From Salegentibacter echinorum (lineage in GTDB: Bacteria > Bacteroidota > Bacteroidia > Flavobacteriales > Flavobacteriaceae): a DNA stretch of 64,000 nt. Every line of letters starts with the position of its first letter. Within the stretch, counting starts at the first letter, position 1. The notes under the pieces were generated by a model. It was not told the origin of the DNA. It did no database searches and saw nothing but the letters and a program-made list of their open reading frames with translations. The stretch lies in contig NZ_FQVT01000004.1 of assembly GCF_900129445.1 (NCBI RefSeq), positions 327,232 to 391,231 of the forward strand. Direction: 5' to 3'. Below, in pieces: positions 35,879-46,058 of the stretch. A program made the translations under genes and the position numbers.

Positions 35879-36305
35879 TTTGTGGAATCAAAGGTTTAAA
35901 ACCTTTGTGGAATTATAACTGTTGGTTAAAGAACAATAGCGTCCTAAACGTTTTTGTTGATATTTTTTAAGAACCTATTATAATTCGATAGCTTTTTATA
36001 ATGATTGGGATAATTTTTAGTAGTACGGTTTCTTCGGCCTATCGAAAATTTATCGTAAAATTTGAAGTGAAAATTCCGTAAAATTTTAGGCTGTTTGAGC
36101 AAAACGGATTTTTCAAATTTATACTAAAGGTTATTGGCGAGTTCCTAAAATTTAGGGAGTGAACGATAAATTTAGATAAAGTTTCGTAAGCCTAGACTTT
36201 TTTATTTCTTTTTTGGGCAATGCAAAAAAGAATAAATAATATTAAAAAGTTTAGAGATAAATTCTGTTCTAAAATTGATTAGGACATTACTGGTTAAAGA
36301 AAAAC
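35879..36305. other. Gene-free stretch with palindromic motifs
   Basis: It holds AAAGGTTTAAAACCTTTG (about 35889-35906) and a hairpin TTCTTTTTTGGGCAATGCAA..AAAGAA (about 36208-36234). The long middle part (36000-36190) is AT-rich, with several AAATTT and TAAATTTA blocks. No gene is seen. Confidence 0.45.
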
Positions 36306-36689
36306 TTATTCTTTTTCCACTACTCTTCCTTTTATTTTTAAAGCTTTGGTAGCTTCTTCAGCATTAGAATAAACGCTTACGGTTCTTCGAATAGGTCCCA
36401 CTAATTTAGTGTTGTACTTCACCATAATTTCACCAGATTCGCCGGGTTGTATTGGTTCTTCTGGCTTTTTAGGAATGGTACACCCACAACTGGAAGTAAC
36501 ATCAGAAATAATAAGAGGGGCGTTCCCGGTATTGGTAAATTCAAAAATCCGAACGCCATCGCTTCCTTTTTCAATTTTTCCGTAATCTATAGTTTCAGTT
36601 TTAAATTCTATTTTTGCTGTTTCCTGTGCCATTGCAGTACCTGTACCGACTGCTACAAAAATGGCAATTGCAATTAATTTTTTCATCAT
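36306..36689 (-). CDS. DUF1573-family periplasmic protein
   Basis: From the chosen start (MMKKLIAI) the protein has 127 residues, with a signal peptide ending TAMAQ. The longer open frame to 36740 only adds an unconvincing leader. The mature part is a single immunoglobulin-like DUF1573 (ASPM/Hydin-like) domain: YGKIEKGSDGVRIFEFTNTGNAPLII, then SSCGCTIPKKP and GEIMVKYNTKLVGP. The CGC motif is a fixed feature of the family. Function is unknown; envelope or gliding-related roles have been proposed for related domains. It is divergent from valS. Confidence 0.85.
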   Translation of the reverse strand: MMKKLIAIAIFVAVGTGTAMAQETAKIEFKTETIDYGKIEKGSDGVRIFEFTNTGNAPLIISDVTSSCGCTIPKKPEEPIQPGESGEIMVKYNTKLVGPIRRTVSVYSNAEEATKALKIKGRVVEKE

Positions 36690-36784
36690 TTTCTGGTTTT
36701 TAGAGCATATTAAAGATAAGCCGAAATATGCCCGATTCAAAATTATAATTAAATCAACTTCTTTTAAAATCCTTTAGTTATAAT

Positions 36785-36792
36785 TACTTTTG
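36785..36792 (+). promoter_or_regulatory. TACTTTTG -7 box for valS
   Basis: TACTTTTG matches TAnnTTTG and ends 27 bp before the chosen valS ATG. Confidence 0.5.
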
Positions 36793-36819
36793 CCTTTATT
36801 TTTCAAAAACCAGACCAAG

Positions 36820-39450
36820 ATGGCAATCGCATCACAATATAACTCGAAAGAGGTAGAAGATAAATGGTATAACTACTGGATGGAAAACCGGTATTTTCAT
36901 TCAGAAGTGGATGAACGGGAACCTTACACTATTGTGATTCCGCCGCCCAATGTGACCGGGGTTTTGCATATGGGGCATATGCTGAACAATACTATTCAGG
37001 ATGTACTGGTGCGTCGCGCCCGCTTAAAAGGTTATAATGCTTGCTGGGTGCCGGGGACAGATCACGCCTCTATTGCTACAGAAGCTAAAGTGGTAGCGAA
37101 ATTAAAGGCCGAGGGAATTGATAAAAATGATCTTAGCCGTGAGGAATTTCTACAACACGCCTGGGAATGGACTCATAAACACGGCGGAATTATCCTGGAG
37201 CAGTTGAAAAAACTGGGAGCATCCTGCGATTGGGAACGCACCAAGTTTACGATGGATGAAAAGATGTCTGCTTCGGTGATTAAGGTTTTTATAGATCTTT
37301 ATGAAAAAGGGTTTGTTTACAGAGGCTACCGAATGGTTAATTGGGATCCTGAGGCAAAAACCACCCTGTCTGACGAGGAAGTGATTTACCAGGAAAAACA
37401 AGGAAATTTATATTACCTTAATTATAAAATTGAAGGTAGTGACGAGGTGGTAACTATCGCTACTACCAGGCCCGAAACTATTCTTGGTGATACTGCGCTT
37501 TGTATTAACCCTAATGATGAGCGCTTTGCACATTTAAAAGGTAAAAAAGCTATTGTACCGGTTTGCGATAGGGTAGTGCCTATTATTGAAGATGAATATG
37601 TAGATATTGAGTTTGGAACCGGTTGTTTAAAAGTTACCCCGGCGCACGATGAAAATGATAAAATGCTTGGGGATAAGCATCAGTTAGATGTGATCGATAT
37701 CTTTAACGATGATGCCAGCCTTAATGAATATGGTTTGCACTATAACGGAAAAGACCGGTTTCAAGTTCGAAAAGAAATCGTTGCAGAACTAAAAGAACTT
37801 GGGGTGCTAAGCAAAGTTGAAGAACATCCCAATAAAGTAGGTACAAGTGAGCGCACCGGCGCGGTTATAGAGCCTAAATTGAGTGACCAGTGGTTTCTAA
37901 AGATGAAAGAAATGGCCAAACCGGCCATTGAAGCAGTAACCGGGGATGCTATAAACTTAGTGCCAGAAAAATTCCTGAATACTTACAAACATTGGATGGA
38001 AAATGTGCGTGATTGGAATATCTCGCGACAATTATGGTGGGGACATCAAATTCCCGCTTATTACTTTGGAAGTGGAAAGGAAGACTTTGTCGTTGCTGAA
38101 ACTGCCGAAGAAGCTTTGGAAAAAGCGCGTGAAAAATCGGGGAATTCATCTTTAGCACTTAAAGACCTTAAGCAGGATGAGGATGCTTTAGACACCTGGT
38201 TCTCATCCTGGTTGTGGCCAATGAGCGTTTTTAATGGAATTTTGGAGCCAGAAAATGAGGAAATTGAATATTATTATCCCACTAACGATCTTGTAACCGC
38301 CCCGGAAATTTTATTCTTCTGGGTGGCCCGTATGATTATGGCGGGTTATGAATACCGGGAGGAAAGACCTTTTAAAAATGTTTATCTAACCGGAATAGTG
38401 CGCGACAAACAACGTCGTAAAATGTCTAAATCCCTGGGGAATTCTCCAGATCCCTTGGGTTTAATTGAAAAGTATGGTGCCGATGGCGTTAGGGTAGGAA
38501 TGTTATTGAGTTCTCCCGCGGGGAACGATCTTATGTTTGAAGAAGATTTATGTAAGCAGGGAAGCGCTTTTGCCAATAAAATTTGGAATGCTTTTAGGTT
38601 GGTAAAAGGCTGGGAAGTTTCTGAAGAAAAAGAACAGGATGAAACTGCTAAAATCGCCGTAGAATGGTACACGGCAAAATTTAATAAAACCCTGGCAGAA
38701 ATTGAAGATCATTATTCTAAATACCGTATAAGTGACGCTTTAATGTCCACGTACAAATTGGTGTGGGACGATTACTGCTCCTGGTTTTTGGAAATGGTAA
38801 AACCGGCTTATGGCCAACCTATAGATGCTAAAACTTATAATGCAGTAATTGCTATTTTAGAAAATAACCTAAAGATTCTTCATCCTTTTATGCCTTTTGT
38901 GAGTGAAGAAATTTGGCAGGAAATAACTTCCAGAAAACCAGAAGAAGCACTTATTGTGGCGCAATGGCCGGAACTAAAGGAATTTGATGCAGAAATAATC
39001 AAAAATTTTAGTTTTGCTTCAGAAGTAATCGCGGGGCTTAGGAAAGTGAGGAAGGAGAAGAATATTTCGTTTAAAAACACTATAGATCTTAAGGTGATGA
39101 ACAATGAAAATGCTTCAGAAGTATTTGACCCGGTGATCCTAAAGATGGCAAATATCGCTAATTTTGATTATGTAGATAAACAGGTTGAGGGCGCACTTTC
39201 TTTTCGCGTAAAATCTAACGAATATTTTATCCCTATCCTGGGAGCTATAGATGTTGAAGCTGAAATTAAAAAGCTGGAAGAAGAATTAAAATACAATGAA
39301 GGATTCTTGAAATCTGTGGAAAAGAAGCTCTCAAATGAACGCTTTGTAAACAATGCGCCAGAGAAGGTTGTTGCGATAGAAAAAGCTAAAAAAGCTGATG
39401 CTGAAGGAAAAATAGAAGCAATAAAGTCTAGCCTGAATAGTTTGAGATAA
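36820..39450 (+). CDS. valS: Valine--tRNA ligase
   Basis: The 876-residue class I synthetase starts [17 protein letters not shown]; an upstream TTG at 36790 would add ten atypical residues. HMGH (50-53, the HIGH motif), the editing domain (about 190-330) and KMSKS at about 534 are all present. An anticodon-binding helical domain and a C-terminal coiled coil (about 815-875, [23 protein letters not shown]) complete the normal order. It charges tRNA-Val and hydrolyses mischarged Thr. It is monocistronic with a hairpin after it. Confidence 0.97.
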   Translation: MAIASQYNSKEVEDKWYNYWMENRYFHSEVDEREPYTIVIPPPNVTGVLHMGHMLNNTIQDVLVRRARLKGYNACWVPGTDHASIATEAKVVAKLKAEGIDKNDLSREEFLQHAWEWTHKHGGIILEQLKKLGASCDWERTKFTMDEKMSASVIKVFIDLYEKGFVYRGYRMVNWDPEAKTTLSDEEVIYQEKQGNLYYLNYKIEGSDEVVTIATTRPETILGDTALCINPNDERFAHLKGKKAIVPVCDRVVPIIEDEYVDIEFGTGCLKVTPAHDENDKMLGDKHQLDVIDIFNDDASLNEYGLHYNGKDRFQVRKEIVAELKELGVLSKVEEHPNKVGTSERTGAVIEPKLSDQWFLKMKEMAKPAIEAVTGDAINLVPEKFLNTYKHWMENVRDWNISRQLWWGHQIPAYYFGSGKEDFVVAETAEEALEKAREKSGNSSLALKDLKQDEDALDTWFSSWLWPMSVFNGILEPENEEIEYYYPTNDLVTAPEILFFWVARMIMAGYEYREERPFKNVYLTGIVRDKQRRKMSKSLGNSPDPLGLIEKYGADGVRVGMLLSSPAGNDLMFEEDLCKQGSAFANKIWNAFRLVKGWEVSEEKEQDETAKIAVEWYTAKFNKTLAEIEDHYSKYRISDALMSTYKLVWDDYCSWFLEMVKPAYGQPIDAKTYNAVIAILENNLKILHPFMPFVSEEIWQEITSRKPEEALIVAQWPELKEFDAEIIKNFSFASEVIAGLRKVRKEKNISFKNTIDLKVMNNENASEVFDPVILKMANIANFDYVDKQVEGALSFRVKSNEYFIPILGAIDVEAEIKKLEEELKYNEGFLKSVEKKLSNERFVNNAPEKVVAIEKAKKADAEGKIEAIKSSLNSLR

Positions 39451-39501
39451 TTTTATTGGAATTCTTAAAGCCCGATGAAGCTTTTAAAATCAAAAATAAA
39501 T

Positions 39502-39530
39502 ACCCGGTAAGTTTTTGCCGGGTTTTTTTG
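39502..39530 (+). terminator. Hairpin terminator after valS
   Basis: ACCCGG pairs with CCGGGT around TAAGTTTTTG and is followed by TTTTTTG. It starts 52 bp after the stop. Confidence 0.8.
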
Positions 39531-39536
39531 TTTGAA

Positions 39537-39590
39537 TCGCGGGGCGATGGCCAGGAGTTTGATCCCTCAGGGGGTTAGCCTCGAAATTAA
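39537..39590. repeat. Dispersed 'CGCGGGGCGATGGCCAGG' repeat
   Basis: It shares CGCGGGGCGAT, GCCAGG and CCTCGAAAT with 30101-30150. The element follows directly after the valS terminator. Confidence 0.55.
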
Positions 39591-39642
39591 AGTGTATATT
39601 ATTTATTTTTTTGGTGATATCTAGAGAATAAAGCTTGGCATA

Positions 39643-39915
39643 TTACTCCTCAATCTCTCCAATATGTTCCTCTACAAGCGCTATATATTTTTCTCTTGCT
39701 TCGCGTTTGCTTAGGTTTTTTACCTGCACCAGAGCATTAATTTTAAAGGCGCTTCTTAGGTCGCCTTCATTGGTGGGAGGGATATAAAAACCATTGGCCT
39801 GCGTTGCCCTTTTGTAATAAGCATAAAAATGTAACATGACATCTGGAGCAAACTTTTCTTCAGTTTTGCTCGCCATATCGTAGGCCTTTAAAAATTTTTC
39901 TTCGGTGTGGTTCAT
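39643..39915 (-). CDS. Acyl-CoA-binding protein
   Basis: The 90-residue protein fits the ACBP four-helix fold: FLKAYDMAS near the start, HFYAYYKRAT at the ligand-binding Tyr/Lys helix, and AFKINALVQ followed by EAREKYIALVEEHI. It binds medium- and long-chain acyl-CoA in the cytosol. It lies 10 bp after psd and ends the LUD-cdsA-psd-ACBP unit. The location fits a role in delivering acyl groups to phospholipid synthesis, which is an inference from context. Confidence 0.85.
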   Translation of the reverse strand: MNHTEEKFLKAYDMASKTEEKFAPDVMLHFYAYYKRATQANGFYIPPTNEGDLRSAFKINALVQVKNLSKREAREKYIALVEEHIGEIEE

Positions 39916-39925
39916 AGCTCTTTCC

Positions 39926-40582
39926 TTATGCTTCTAAACTGGCTATTACACTTAAACCTCCTTTTACTTTTTGATCTAGACCAACTAAAATTGGAGTACC
40001 TACAGGTAATAAAACATCTACCCGCGAGCCAAATTTTATAAATCCGCTATCGCTTCCCTGTATTACTTCTTTTCCTGTTTCGGCGTAGTTTACAATTCTT
40101 TTGGCCATTGCACCGGCAATTTGTCGATATAGAATTTCACCCGCTACTTGATTTTCAACAACAACAGTGGTGCGCTCATTCTCTTCGCTGGATTTTGGAT
40201 GCCAGGCTACCAGGAATTTACCGGGATGATACTTGCTATACTTCACTTTTCCGCCTACCGGATGTCTTGTCACATGCACATTTATAGGCGACATAAATAT
40301 GGAAACCTGTATGCGTTTGTCTTTAAAAAACTCTTTCTCATAAACCTCTTCAATGGCAACTACCTTTCCATCTACCGGGGAGACGATATTGGCGTCATTA
40401 AGTTGGGTTTCGCGTTTCGGATTTCTAAAAAACTGAATGATGAGTAAAAACAACACCACAGAAATTAATAAAATGGCAAACCTTATCCAGTACGTATTTA
40501 TAAACGAAACTGAAATGATATTTATTGCGATTAACAGCAGTGCTGTAACCGTCATTATTTTGTATCCTTCTTTATGAAACAT
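39926..40582 (-). CDS. psd: Phosphatidylserine decarboxylase, short form
   Basis: The 218-residue proenzyme converts phosphatidylserine to phosphatidylethanolamine. Two membrane segments at the N-terminus (about 10-50) precede the catalytic region VSPVDGKVVAIEEV, FMSPINVHVTRHPVGG and the self-cleavage site FGSR, where the Ser becomes the pyruvoyl group. The length fits the short Psd type, not the long E. coli form. Its start overlaps the end of cdsA by 11 nt, which supports translational coupling in a phospholipid operon. Confidence 0.93.
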   Translation of the reverse strand: MFHKEGYKIMTVTALLLIAINIISVSFINTYWIRFAILLISVVLFLLIIQFFRNPKRETQLNDANIVSPVDGKVVAIEEVYEKEFFKDKRIQVSIFMSPINVHVTRHPVGGKVKYSKYHPGKFLVAWHPKSSEENERTTVVVENQVAGEILYRQIAGAMAKRIVNYAETGKEVIQGSDSGFIKFGSRVDVLLPVGTPILVGLDQKVKGGLSVIASLEA

Positions 40583-41375
40583 AATTTAAAATATAGAGAT
40601 AAGCATATACAAACGGACTCGCAAAGATAATACTATCTAATCTATCAAACAATCCGCCGTGACCGGGCATAAGCGATCCGCTATCCTTTACACCAGCCTG
40701 TCTTTTAAATTTTGACTGGATAAGATCCCCCAAAGTACCAAAAACACTAAGTATTATAGCCATTCCCAACCAAATAGGAAACGTGAGGAAACCGGTAAAA
40801 AAAGCGATTCCATAGCTAATCGCACAGCAAAAAATTAGACCACCAAGAAAACCTTCAATAGTTTTATTTGGGGAGATACGTTCAAAAAGTTTTCGTCGGC
40901 CAAAATTTTTACCAACAATATACGCAAAAGTATCGTTGGTCCAAATCAAGACAAAAATACCTACTACCAATTTGGGAATAAATACCCCTTCTATGGTTGG
41001 GATTAAGGTGAGGAAAATAACCGACGAAATAAGATAAAAAATAATAATTATATATTTTTTCTTTTCAAATACCGGGATTTTACGAACTACCAGAAGATCT
41101 TTTACCAGGAATAAATTTACAAAAATAGTAATAAAGAGCAGTAGGATTGTTGCGTCTTGATTAAACTTTAAATAACTGAAGAGGTAAAATAATAACGCCT
41201 GTACCGCATATAATGCATAACTTTTTAAATGCAGGAGTTTTTGCATTTCAATAAGACATACCAGGCCTAAGAGATAGAAAAGACTAATGAAAATAAATTC
41301 TGAAGAGAGAATGGAGGCTACTAATATTGATATATACAATAAGCCTGAAATAGTTCTAATAATACCTTCCCTCAT
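40572..41375 (-). CDS. cdsA: Phosphatidate cytidylyltransferase
   Basis: The 267-residue integral membrane enzyme makes CDP-diacylglycerol from phosphatidate and CTP. It has about seven membrane helices and the family signature near the C-terminus: SKFKRQAGVKD followed by PGHGGLFDRLDS. Its product feeds phosphatidylserine synthesis, which the following psd gene continues. It starts 5 bp after the LUD gene stop and overlaps psd by 11 nt. Confidence 0.95.
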   Translation of the reverse strand: MREGIIRTISGLLYISILVASILSSEFIFISLFYLLGLVCLIEMQKLLHLKSYALYAVQALLFYLFSYLKFNQDATILLLFITIFVNLFLVKDLLVVRKIPVFEKKKYIIIIFYLISSVIFLTLIPTIEGVFIPKLVVGIFVLIWTNDTFAYIVGKNFGRRKLFERISPNKTIEGFLGGLIFCCAISYGIAFFTGFLTFPIWLGMAIILSVFGTLGDLIQSKFKRQAGVKDSGSLMPGHGGLFDRLDSIIFASPFVYAYLYILNYVS

Positions 41376-41380
41376 ATTTG

Positions 41381-41992
41381 TTACAGATCTTCCAACAGGA
41401 GCAAATATAGGTTTTTTGTACTACTTCCATAGCTCATAAAATCTCCTTCTTTTTGGGTTTCGAAATTTTTAATGGTAGTAATATTTGAAGGAATTCGTTG
41501 TTTATTTCTAAACTTGATGCCACGAAGTCCTTCACCTATAGAATCTATAAGTTGGCTGGTAGATGAAATAATCACAAAGTTATCTGGTAAATCCTTTAAT
41601 TTTGCTTCTTTAATCTGGTTTGAGGAGATTAGAATAGAACCATCATTAGCAATAAGATATTCACAGGTGGAAAGAAAGAAAGGCGCGGCTCCACTGGGTT
41701 TAAAATCTAAATTGAAGCCATTAAATTTATTTTCCAGATTGGGATCAAGACAAAAGCACTCACTTTCATACCAGTCATTCTCCAGTAGTATATTATCAAA
41801 AGCTTCTAGAACTTCATCCTCATCCTCACAGTATAGAAATTTACCGCCATTATTTTTAAAATTAAGCATAAAACGCTCATCGGTTGGTAATTTAACCTCC
41901 GGCATATATTTTCCCCGATCAGCTTTTTCAGGATTTTCCTGTTTTTTGTCTGATTTAGATTTAGGGTAAAGAAATTTTCTAAATAGACTCAT
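41381..41992 (-). CDS. LUD-domain protein (LutC-like)
   Basis: The 203-residue protein has the LUD fold found in lactate-utilisation protein LutC. A hydrophilic head (about 1-40) is followed by FLYCEDEDEVLEAFDNIL, then ISSNQIKEAKLKDLPDNFVIISSTSQL, and GSSTKNLYLLLLEDL at the end. No lutA or lutB lies nearby. Instead it sits between ftsH and cdsA, a position I recall as conserved in Flavobacteria, so its role may be unrelated to lactate. Start 41992 is chosen as the first Met. Confidence 0.75.
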   Translation of the reverse strand: MSLFRKFLYPKSKSDKKQENPEKADRGKYMPEVKLPTDERFMLNFKNNGGKFLYCEDEDEVLEAFDNILLENDWYESECFCLDPNLENKFNGFNLDFKPSGAAPFFLSTCEYLIANDGSILISSNQIKEAKLKDLPDNFVIISSTSQLIDSIGEGLRGIKFRNKQRIPSNITTIKNFETQKEGDFMSYGSSTKNLYLLLLEDL

Positions 41993-42033
41993 AGAGTTTT
42001 GAGTGTAGTTCTAACTGTCATTTTACCAAAGAT

Positions 42034-42074
42034 AAAAAATCTTAATTTAGGACTTGCCTAAATTAAGATTTTTT
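42034..42074 (-). terminator. Hairpin terminator after ftsH
   Basis: AAAAAATCTTAATTTAGG pairs perfectly with CCTAAATTAAGATTTTTT around ACTTG, with a terminal T run on both strands. It separates rsfS-ftsH from the LUD-cdsA-psd-ACBP unit. Confidence 0.9.
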
Positions 42075-42090
42075 AAAACCTGGTTATAAA

Positions 42091-44157
42091 CTATTTGTTA
42101 ATTGAATCGTTTTCTGTCAAGGTATTTTCTTCAGAATTATCTCCTGGAGTAGGATTTTGTTTGGCAGTTTCTGATGCCTGCTCCTCAATTTTTGGAGAGT
42201 CCTTTTTACCTAAAACTTCTGTCTTTTCCTTATCCTTATCAAAGGGTCTCTCTCCAAAGATACGCTCAAGGTCATCTTTAAAGATTACTTCTTTATCTAA
42301 TAAAATTTCAGCCAATTGCGTTAACTTGTCTTTATGATGTTCTAACAAGTCTAAAGCTCTTTGGTACTGACTTTCAATTAGGGCAGAAATTTCTCTATCG
42401 ATAATTTCAGAAGTGCTTTCACTATATGGTTTGGTGAAATTATATTCTCCCTGTCCCGAAGAATCATAGTACGTAAGGTTTCCTACTTTCTCGTTGAGTC
42501 CGTAGATGGTCACCATCGCCTTGGCTTGTTTTGTTACTTTTTCAAGGTCACTAAGTGCGCCGGTAGATATCTTATCGAAAATCACCCGCTCTGCGGCACG
42601 ACCTCCCAGGGCAGCACACATTTCGTCAAGCATTTGCTCTGGTCGAACAATAAGTCGTTCTTCTGGTAAATACCAGGCAGCACCTAAGGATTGTCCGCGA
42701 GGTACAATAGTCACTTTTACCAGGGGGGCAGCGTGCTCCAACATCCAACTCACTGTAGCGTGGCCGGCCTCATGAAAAGCAATCGCTTTTTTCTCATCTG
42801 GCGTGATAATTTTATTTTTCTTCTCAAGACCACCTACAATACGATCTACGGCATCTAAGAAATCCTGTTTGCCAACCGCTTTATTTCCTTTTCTGGCAGC
42901 AACAAGAGCAGCTTCGTTACATACGTTCGCAATATCTGCACCAGAGAATCCCGGGGTTTGCTTGGCCAGAAACTCCGTGTCTAATTCGTCTGCCACTTTC
43001 TTAAGTGGTCTTAGGTGAACTTCAAAAATTTCCTTACGTTCGTTAAGATCTGGCAAATCAACATAAATTTGACGGTCAAAACGTCCCGCTCGCATTAAAG
43101 CTTTATCCAGGACATCGGCACGGTTTGTCGCGGCTACCACAATCACGTTAGTGTTGGTGCCAAATCCGTCCATCTCGGTCAATAACTGGTTTAAGGTATT
43201 TTCGCGTTCGTCATTAGAACCGCCAAAATTACTTTTTCCTCGAGCTCTACCAATGGCATCGATCTCATCGATAAAAATAATTGAAGGTGATTTCTCTTTG
43301 GCTTGTTTAAAGAGGTCACGTACCCTGGAAGCACCTACCCCAACAAACATCTCTACAAAATCTGAACCCGATAGGGAAAAGAAAGGTACTTTAGCCTCCC
43401 CGGCAACAGCTTTTGCCAGTAAGGTTTTACCCGTTCCGGGAGGACCTACTAACAAAGCTCCTTTTGGTATTTTCCCACCAAGAGAGGTATATTTGTCTGG
43501 ATTTTTGAGGAAATCCACTACCTCCTGTACTTCTTCCTTCGCGCCTTCTAAGCCGGCCACATCTTTAAAAGAAGTTTTTACATCGGTATTTTGATCGAAT
43601 AATTTTGCTTTAGATTTTCCTATATTGAAAATTTGACCTCCGGCACCACCACCAGCTCCAGAACTCATTTTTCGCATAATAAAAATCCAAACCCCAATAA
43701 TTAAGATAAAAGGGAGTAGGGCCCAAAAGATTTCACCCCACATATTGCTCTGGGTATCGTAGGTTACTACCGTATCCAGATTATTTTCTTTTTTTATATC
43801 TTTAATATCGTTCTCCAGGTTTTGAAGATCTCCAAATTCAAAACTATATGCCGGGGTCTCCCCACCCGAAGCAAAGATCTCTTGTTCATTAGAAGATTTG
43901 TGGACGCTTTTCTCTTTAGCCTCTTCGGTAAGATATACTTTAGCCTGTTTTCTATTTACAATTTCTACTTTTTTTACATCGCCATTACGCAAGTAGTTAA
44001 GAAATTCGGCCGGGTTTGTTTTAGCCGGTTCAGAAAAACCGCCTCCGCTAAAGAAATTTATTCCTATAAAAATGATAATTATAGCGGCATAGATCCAATA
44101 AGCACTAAATTTAGGCTTCTTAGGGTCTGTGTTTTTTTTGGGTTGTTGTTTCGCCAT
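42091..44157 (-). CDS. ftsH: ATP-dependent zinc metalloprotease FtsH
   Basis: The 688-residue membrane-bound AAA+ protease degrades misfolded and regulatory membrane proteins. Two membrane segments (about 18-36 and 142-162) flank a periplasmic domain. Walker A is GPPGTGKT (238-245), the Walker B/second-region is [12 protein letters not shown], and the zinc site is HEAGH (462-466). A hydrophilic Ser/Glu-rich tail (about 645-688) is longer than in E. coli. It is the second gene of a unit with rsfS (24-bp gap). Confidence 0.97.
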   Translation of the reverse strand: MAKQQPKKNTDPKKPKFSAYWIYAAIIIIFIGINFFSGGGFSEPAKTNPAEFLNYLRNGDVKKVEIVNRKQAKVYLTEEAKEKSVHKSSNEQEIFASGGETPAYSFEFGDLQNLENDIKDIKKENNLDTVVTYDTQSNMWGEIFWALLPFILIIGVWIFIMRKMSSGAGGGAGGQIFNIGKSKAKLFDQNTDVKTSFKDVAGLEGAKEEVQEVVDFLKNPDKYTSLGGKIPKGALLVGPPGTGKTLLAKAVAGEAKVPFFSLSGSDFVEMFVGVGASRVRDLFKQAKEKSPSIIFIDEIDAIGRARGKSNFGGSNDERENTLNQLLTEMDGFGTNTNVIVVAATNRADVLDKALMRAGRFDRQIYVDLPDLNERKEIFEVHLRPLKKVADELDTEFLAKQTPGFSGADIANVCNEAALVAARKGNKAVGKQDFLDAVDRIVGGLEKKNKIITPDEKKAIAFHEAGHATVSWMLEHAAPLVKVTIVPRGQSLGAAWYLPEERLIVRPEQMLDEMCAALGGRAAERVIFDKISTGALSDLEKVTKQAKAMVTIYGLNEKVGNLTYYDSSGQGEYNFTKPYSESTSEIIDREISALIESQYQRALDLLEHHKDKLTQLAEILLDKEVIFKDDLERIFGERPFDKDKEKTEVLGKKDSPKIEEQASETAKQNPTPGDNSEENTLTENDSINK

Positions 44158-44181
44158 TATTGGTAACTCTTAAATAAATTT

Positions 44182-44553
44182 TTAATAATTAGTTTCTATG
44201 GAGGTGATTTTAGCATCACCCCAAAGGCTTTCTATATCGTAAAACTCTCTAATGTGTTTTTGGAAGACGTGCACTACAATATTTACATAATCTAATAAAA
44301 CCCATTCGGCGTTTTCGCTTCCCTCTACGTGCCAGGGTTTATCCTGAAGTGCTTTACTAACTGTCTTTTGAATGGAATTTACTATGGCGTTCACCTGTGT
44401 GTTGGAAGTACCGTTACAAATAATAAAATAATCACATACAGTGTTTTCTATTTGTCTAAGGTCCAGAATATCAATGTTATTTCCTTTTACTTCTTCAATT
44501 CCTTTAATTATATGTGCAATAAGTTGATCGTTGTTCGGTTCTTTTTTTGCCAT
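44182..44553 (-). CDS. rsfS: Ribosomal silencing factor RsfS
   Basis: The 123-residue protein binds ribosomal protein uL14 and blocks subunit joining during starvation. It has the family segments HIIKGIEEVKGNNIDILDLR, DYFIICNGTSNTQVNAIVN and the C-terminal EWVLLDYVNIVVHVFQ. Length is normal. It precedes ftsH with 24 bp between them and is divergent from birA. A TAACTTTG -7 box lies at 44572-44579 on its strand. Confidence 0.95.
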   Translation of the reverse strand: MAKKEPNNDQLIAHIIKGIEEVKGNNIDILDLRQIENTVCDYFIICNGTSNTQVNAIVNSIQKTVSKALQDKPWHVEGSENAEWVLLDYVNIVVHVFQKHIREFYDIESLWGDAKITSIETNY

Positions 44554-44571
44554 TAAAATTGATTATTTTTG

Positions 44572-44579
44572 CAAAGTTA
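44572..44579 (-). promoter_or_regulatory. TAACTTTG -7 box for rsfS-ftsH
   Basis: The minus strand reads TAACTTTG, matching TAnnTTTG, 18 bp upstream of the rsfS ATG. A good -33 TTTG was not found at the expected spacing. Confidence 0.5.
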
Positions 44580-44648
44580 TTACTTTTTGGCTGGTTTAAG
44601 GCTTAGTTTACATAACATTTAACGCCCGTTTTAGTTCTATTTATTTAT

Positions 44649-45377
44649 ATGCGTATAATCAAAGTTAATGCCATCAATTCTACCAATGAGTTTGTGCGTG
44701 AACTCTACCGTAAAAACCCCGGTATAGAATCGTTCTGTGTAGTGGCGAAAACCCAAACAAAAGGAAGGGGGCAACGCGGCACCGGGTGGGCGTCTAACAC
44801 AGGGGAGAACCTTACATTTAGTGTTTTATATCCCGGAATAACCCTTGCAATTAAACAGCAATTTTTGTTGAGTGCCATTGTTTCTCTGGCTGTTTTAGAA
44901 GTGTTACAGAAGTTGGACATTCCTGCACTAAGTGTAAAATGGCCCAACGACATTATGTCAGCACGCCATAAAATTGCCGGTATTTTAATTGAAAATGTTC
45001 TAAAGGGGGAGCAAATTGCGGCTTCGGTAATTGGGGTAGGATTAAACGTAAATCAGGTTTCTTTTCCCAATCTTCCTCAAGCCGGTTCTCTAAAACTGGT
45101 AACCGGGAATGATTTCAATTTAGAAGAATTACTAATTAAAATCTCTGATAAGCTGGAAGAAAAAATAAACGGAATTTCTTCGGAAGAAGATAGCGTTCTT
45201 AAGGAGTATGAAAGTAAAATGTTTCGGCGCAATATAGTTTCTACGTTTCAATATCCCAATGGAGATTATGTAAGCGGAATTATACGCGGAATCACCAATT
45301 CCGGGAGGTTAAAAGTGGAAATTGAAGACTCCGTTATTAAAACTTTCGATTTAAAAGAAGTGAAGTTGATGTTTTAA
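44649..45377 (+). CDS. birA: Biotin--[acetyl-CoA-carboxylase] ligase
   Basis: The 242-residue enzyme attaches biotin to carrier proteins such as AccB. The biotin-AMP loop is GRGQRGTGW, the strand KWPNDIM holds the catalytic Lys, and GVGLNVNQ follows. No N-terminal helix-turn-helix exists, so this is a group I ligase without repressor activity. The start gives MRIIKVNAINSTNEFVREL, the usual beginning. It is monocistronic, and a heptanucleotide array begins 9 bp after its stop. Confidence 0.94.
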   Translation: MRIIKVNAINSTNEFVRELYRKNPGIESFCVVAKTQTKGRGQRGTGWASNTGENLTFSVLYPGITLAIKQQFLLSAIVSLAVLEVLQKLDIPALSVKWPNDIMSARHKIAGILIENVLKGEQIAASVIGVGLNVNQVSFPNLPQAGSLKLVTGNDFNLEELLIKISDKLEEKINGISSEEDSVLKEYESKMFRRNIVSTFQYPNGDYVSGIIRGITNSGRLKVEIEDSVIKTFDLKEVKLMF

Positions 45378-45385
45378 GTTTAATT

Positions 45386-45420
45386 AAGTTCAAAGTTCAA
45401 AGTTCAAAGTTCAAAGTTCA
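45386..45420 (+). repeat. Heptanucleotide tandem repeat, five units of AAGTTCA
   Basis: Five perfect copies of AAGTTCA lie directly after birA. This is a 7-bp period, like the longer array at 57671. It leads into the composite repeat at 45446. Confidence 0.9.
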
Positions 45421-45445
45421 AGGTTTGATGTTTGAACTGAACAAC

Positions 45446-45660
45446 AAACACCAAACAACAAACACAAAAAGAGATTGCCGCGCTCCTTCGTCGCTCGCAA
45501 TGACCCGAACAGTTTGCAGTTGCAGTATTCAGTAGGCAAAAACGACAAACGACAAACCACAAACCAACCAAGACCTAACCTGTTTAGAACCAAACCATCG
45601 GCCCATCCCAAACCGACAACTGAAAACCGAGAACCCACAACTGATAACCGCCAACCGATC
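45446..45660. repeat. Composite dispersed repeat, birA-pyrE side
   Basis: In order it holds ACACCAAACAACAAACA, GATTGCCGCGCTCCTTCG (45473-45504, ending CGCAATGAC), TTGCAGTTGCAGTATTCAGTAGGC, and degenerate AACTGAAAACCGAGAACCC motifs. The same parts recur at 57040-57150 (inverse order) and 63780-63915. No gene is seen. Confidence 0.7.
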
Positions 45661-46058
45661 TAAACCTTCCCGATATTTTCAGCCAGCGTATTAATAAACT
45701 TTTTAAGAGGATTTTTTATCATCATCGCCATCATCGCGTTAAATTCGCCATTAAATTCCATAAAAACCTCGCTTCTATTTTCTTCAATTTCAGAAATATG
45801 GGCTTTTAAAGTGAAATCTAATTTTTCTGAAGTAGAACCTAAAACCACCAGTTTTGGTTTTATACAGGCATCCTCCTGAATGCGTAACTTAATTTCAGGC
45901 ATGCCTTTAAGCGCGAAAATAAAGGTTTTATCGTCCCTTACTTCAATTTTCTCCTTAGTCTCTGGCATTAATTGTTCGTAATTTTCAACGTTCATAAGAA
46001 AATCGAACATTTCCTGCTCACTTTTATGAGCAGTTACTTTTGGGCTTTCTATATTCAT
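45660..46058 (-). CDS. SRPBCC-family protein
   Basis: The 132-residue protein has the START/SRPBCC helix-grip pattern: an early VTAHKSEQEMFDFLMNVENY, alternating beta strands (TFIFALKGMPEIKLRI, SEKLDFTLKAHISEI) and a long C-terminal amphipathic helix with MMAMMIKNPLKKFINTLAENI. Such domains bind hydrophobic ligands. Its start shares one base with the pyrE stop (TAATG), so translation is coupled. What it does for pyrimidine synthesis, if anything, is unknown. Confidence 0.75.
   Translation of the reverse strand: MNIESPKVTAHKSEQEMFDFLMNVENYEQLMPETKEKIEVRDDKTFIFALKGMPEIKLRIQEDACIKPKLVVLGSTSEKLDFTLKAHISEIEENRSEVFMEFNGEFNAMMAMMIKNPLKKFINTLAENIGKV

Noticed and set aside
43822..44166. 114-codon plus-strand frame inside ftsH, and many similar frames opposite housekeeping genes
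   Set aside because: They are antisense to strongly supported genes and have no family motifs.
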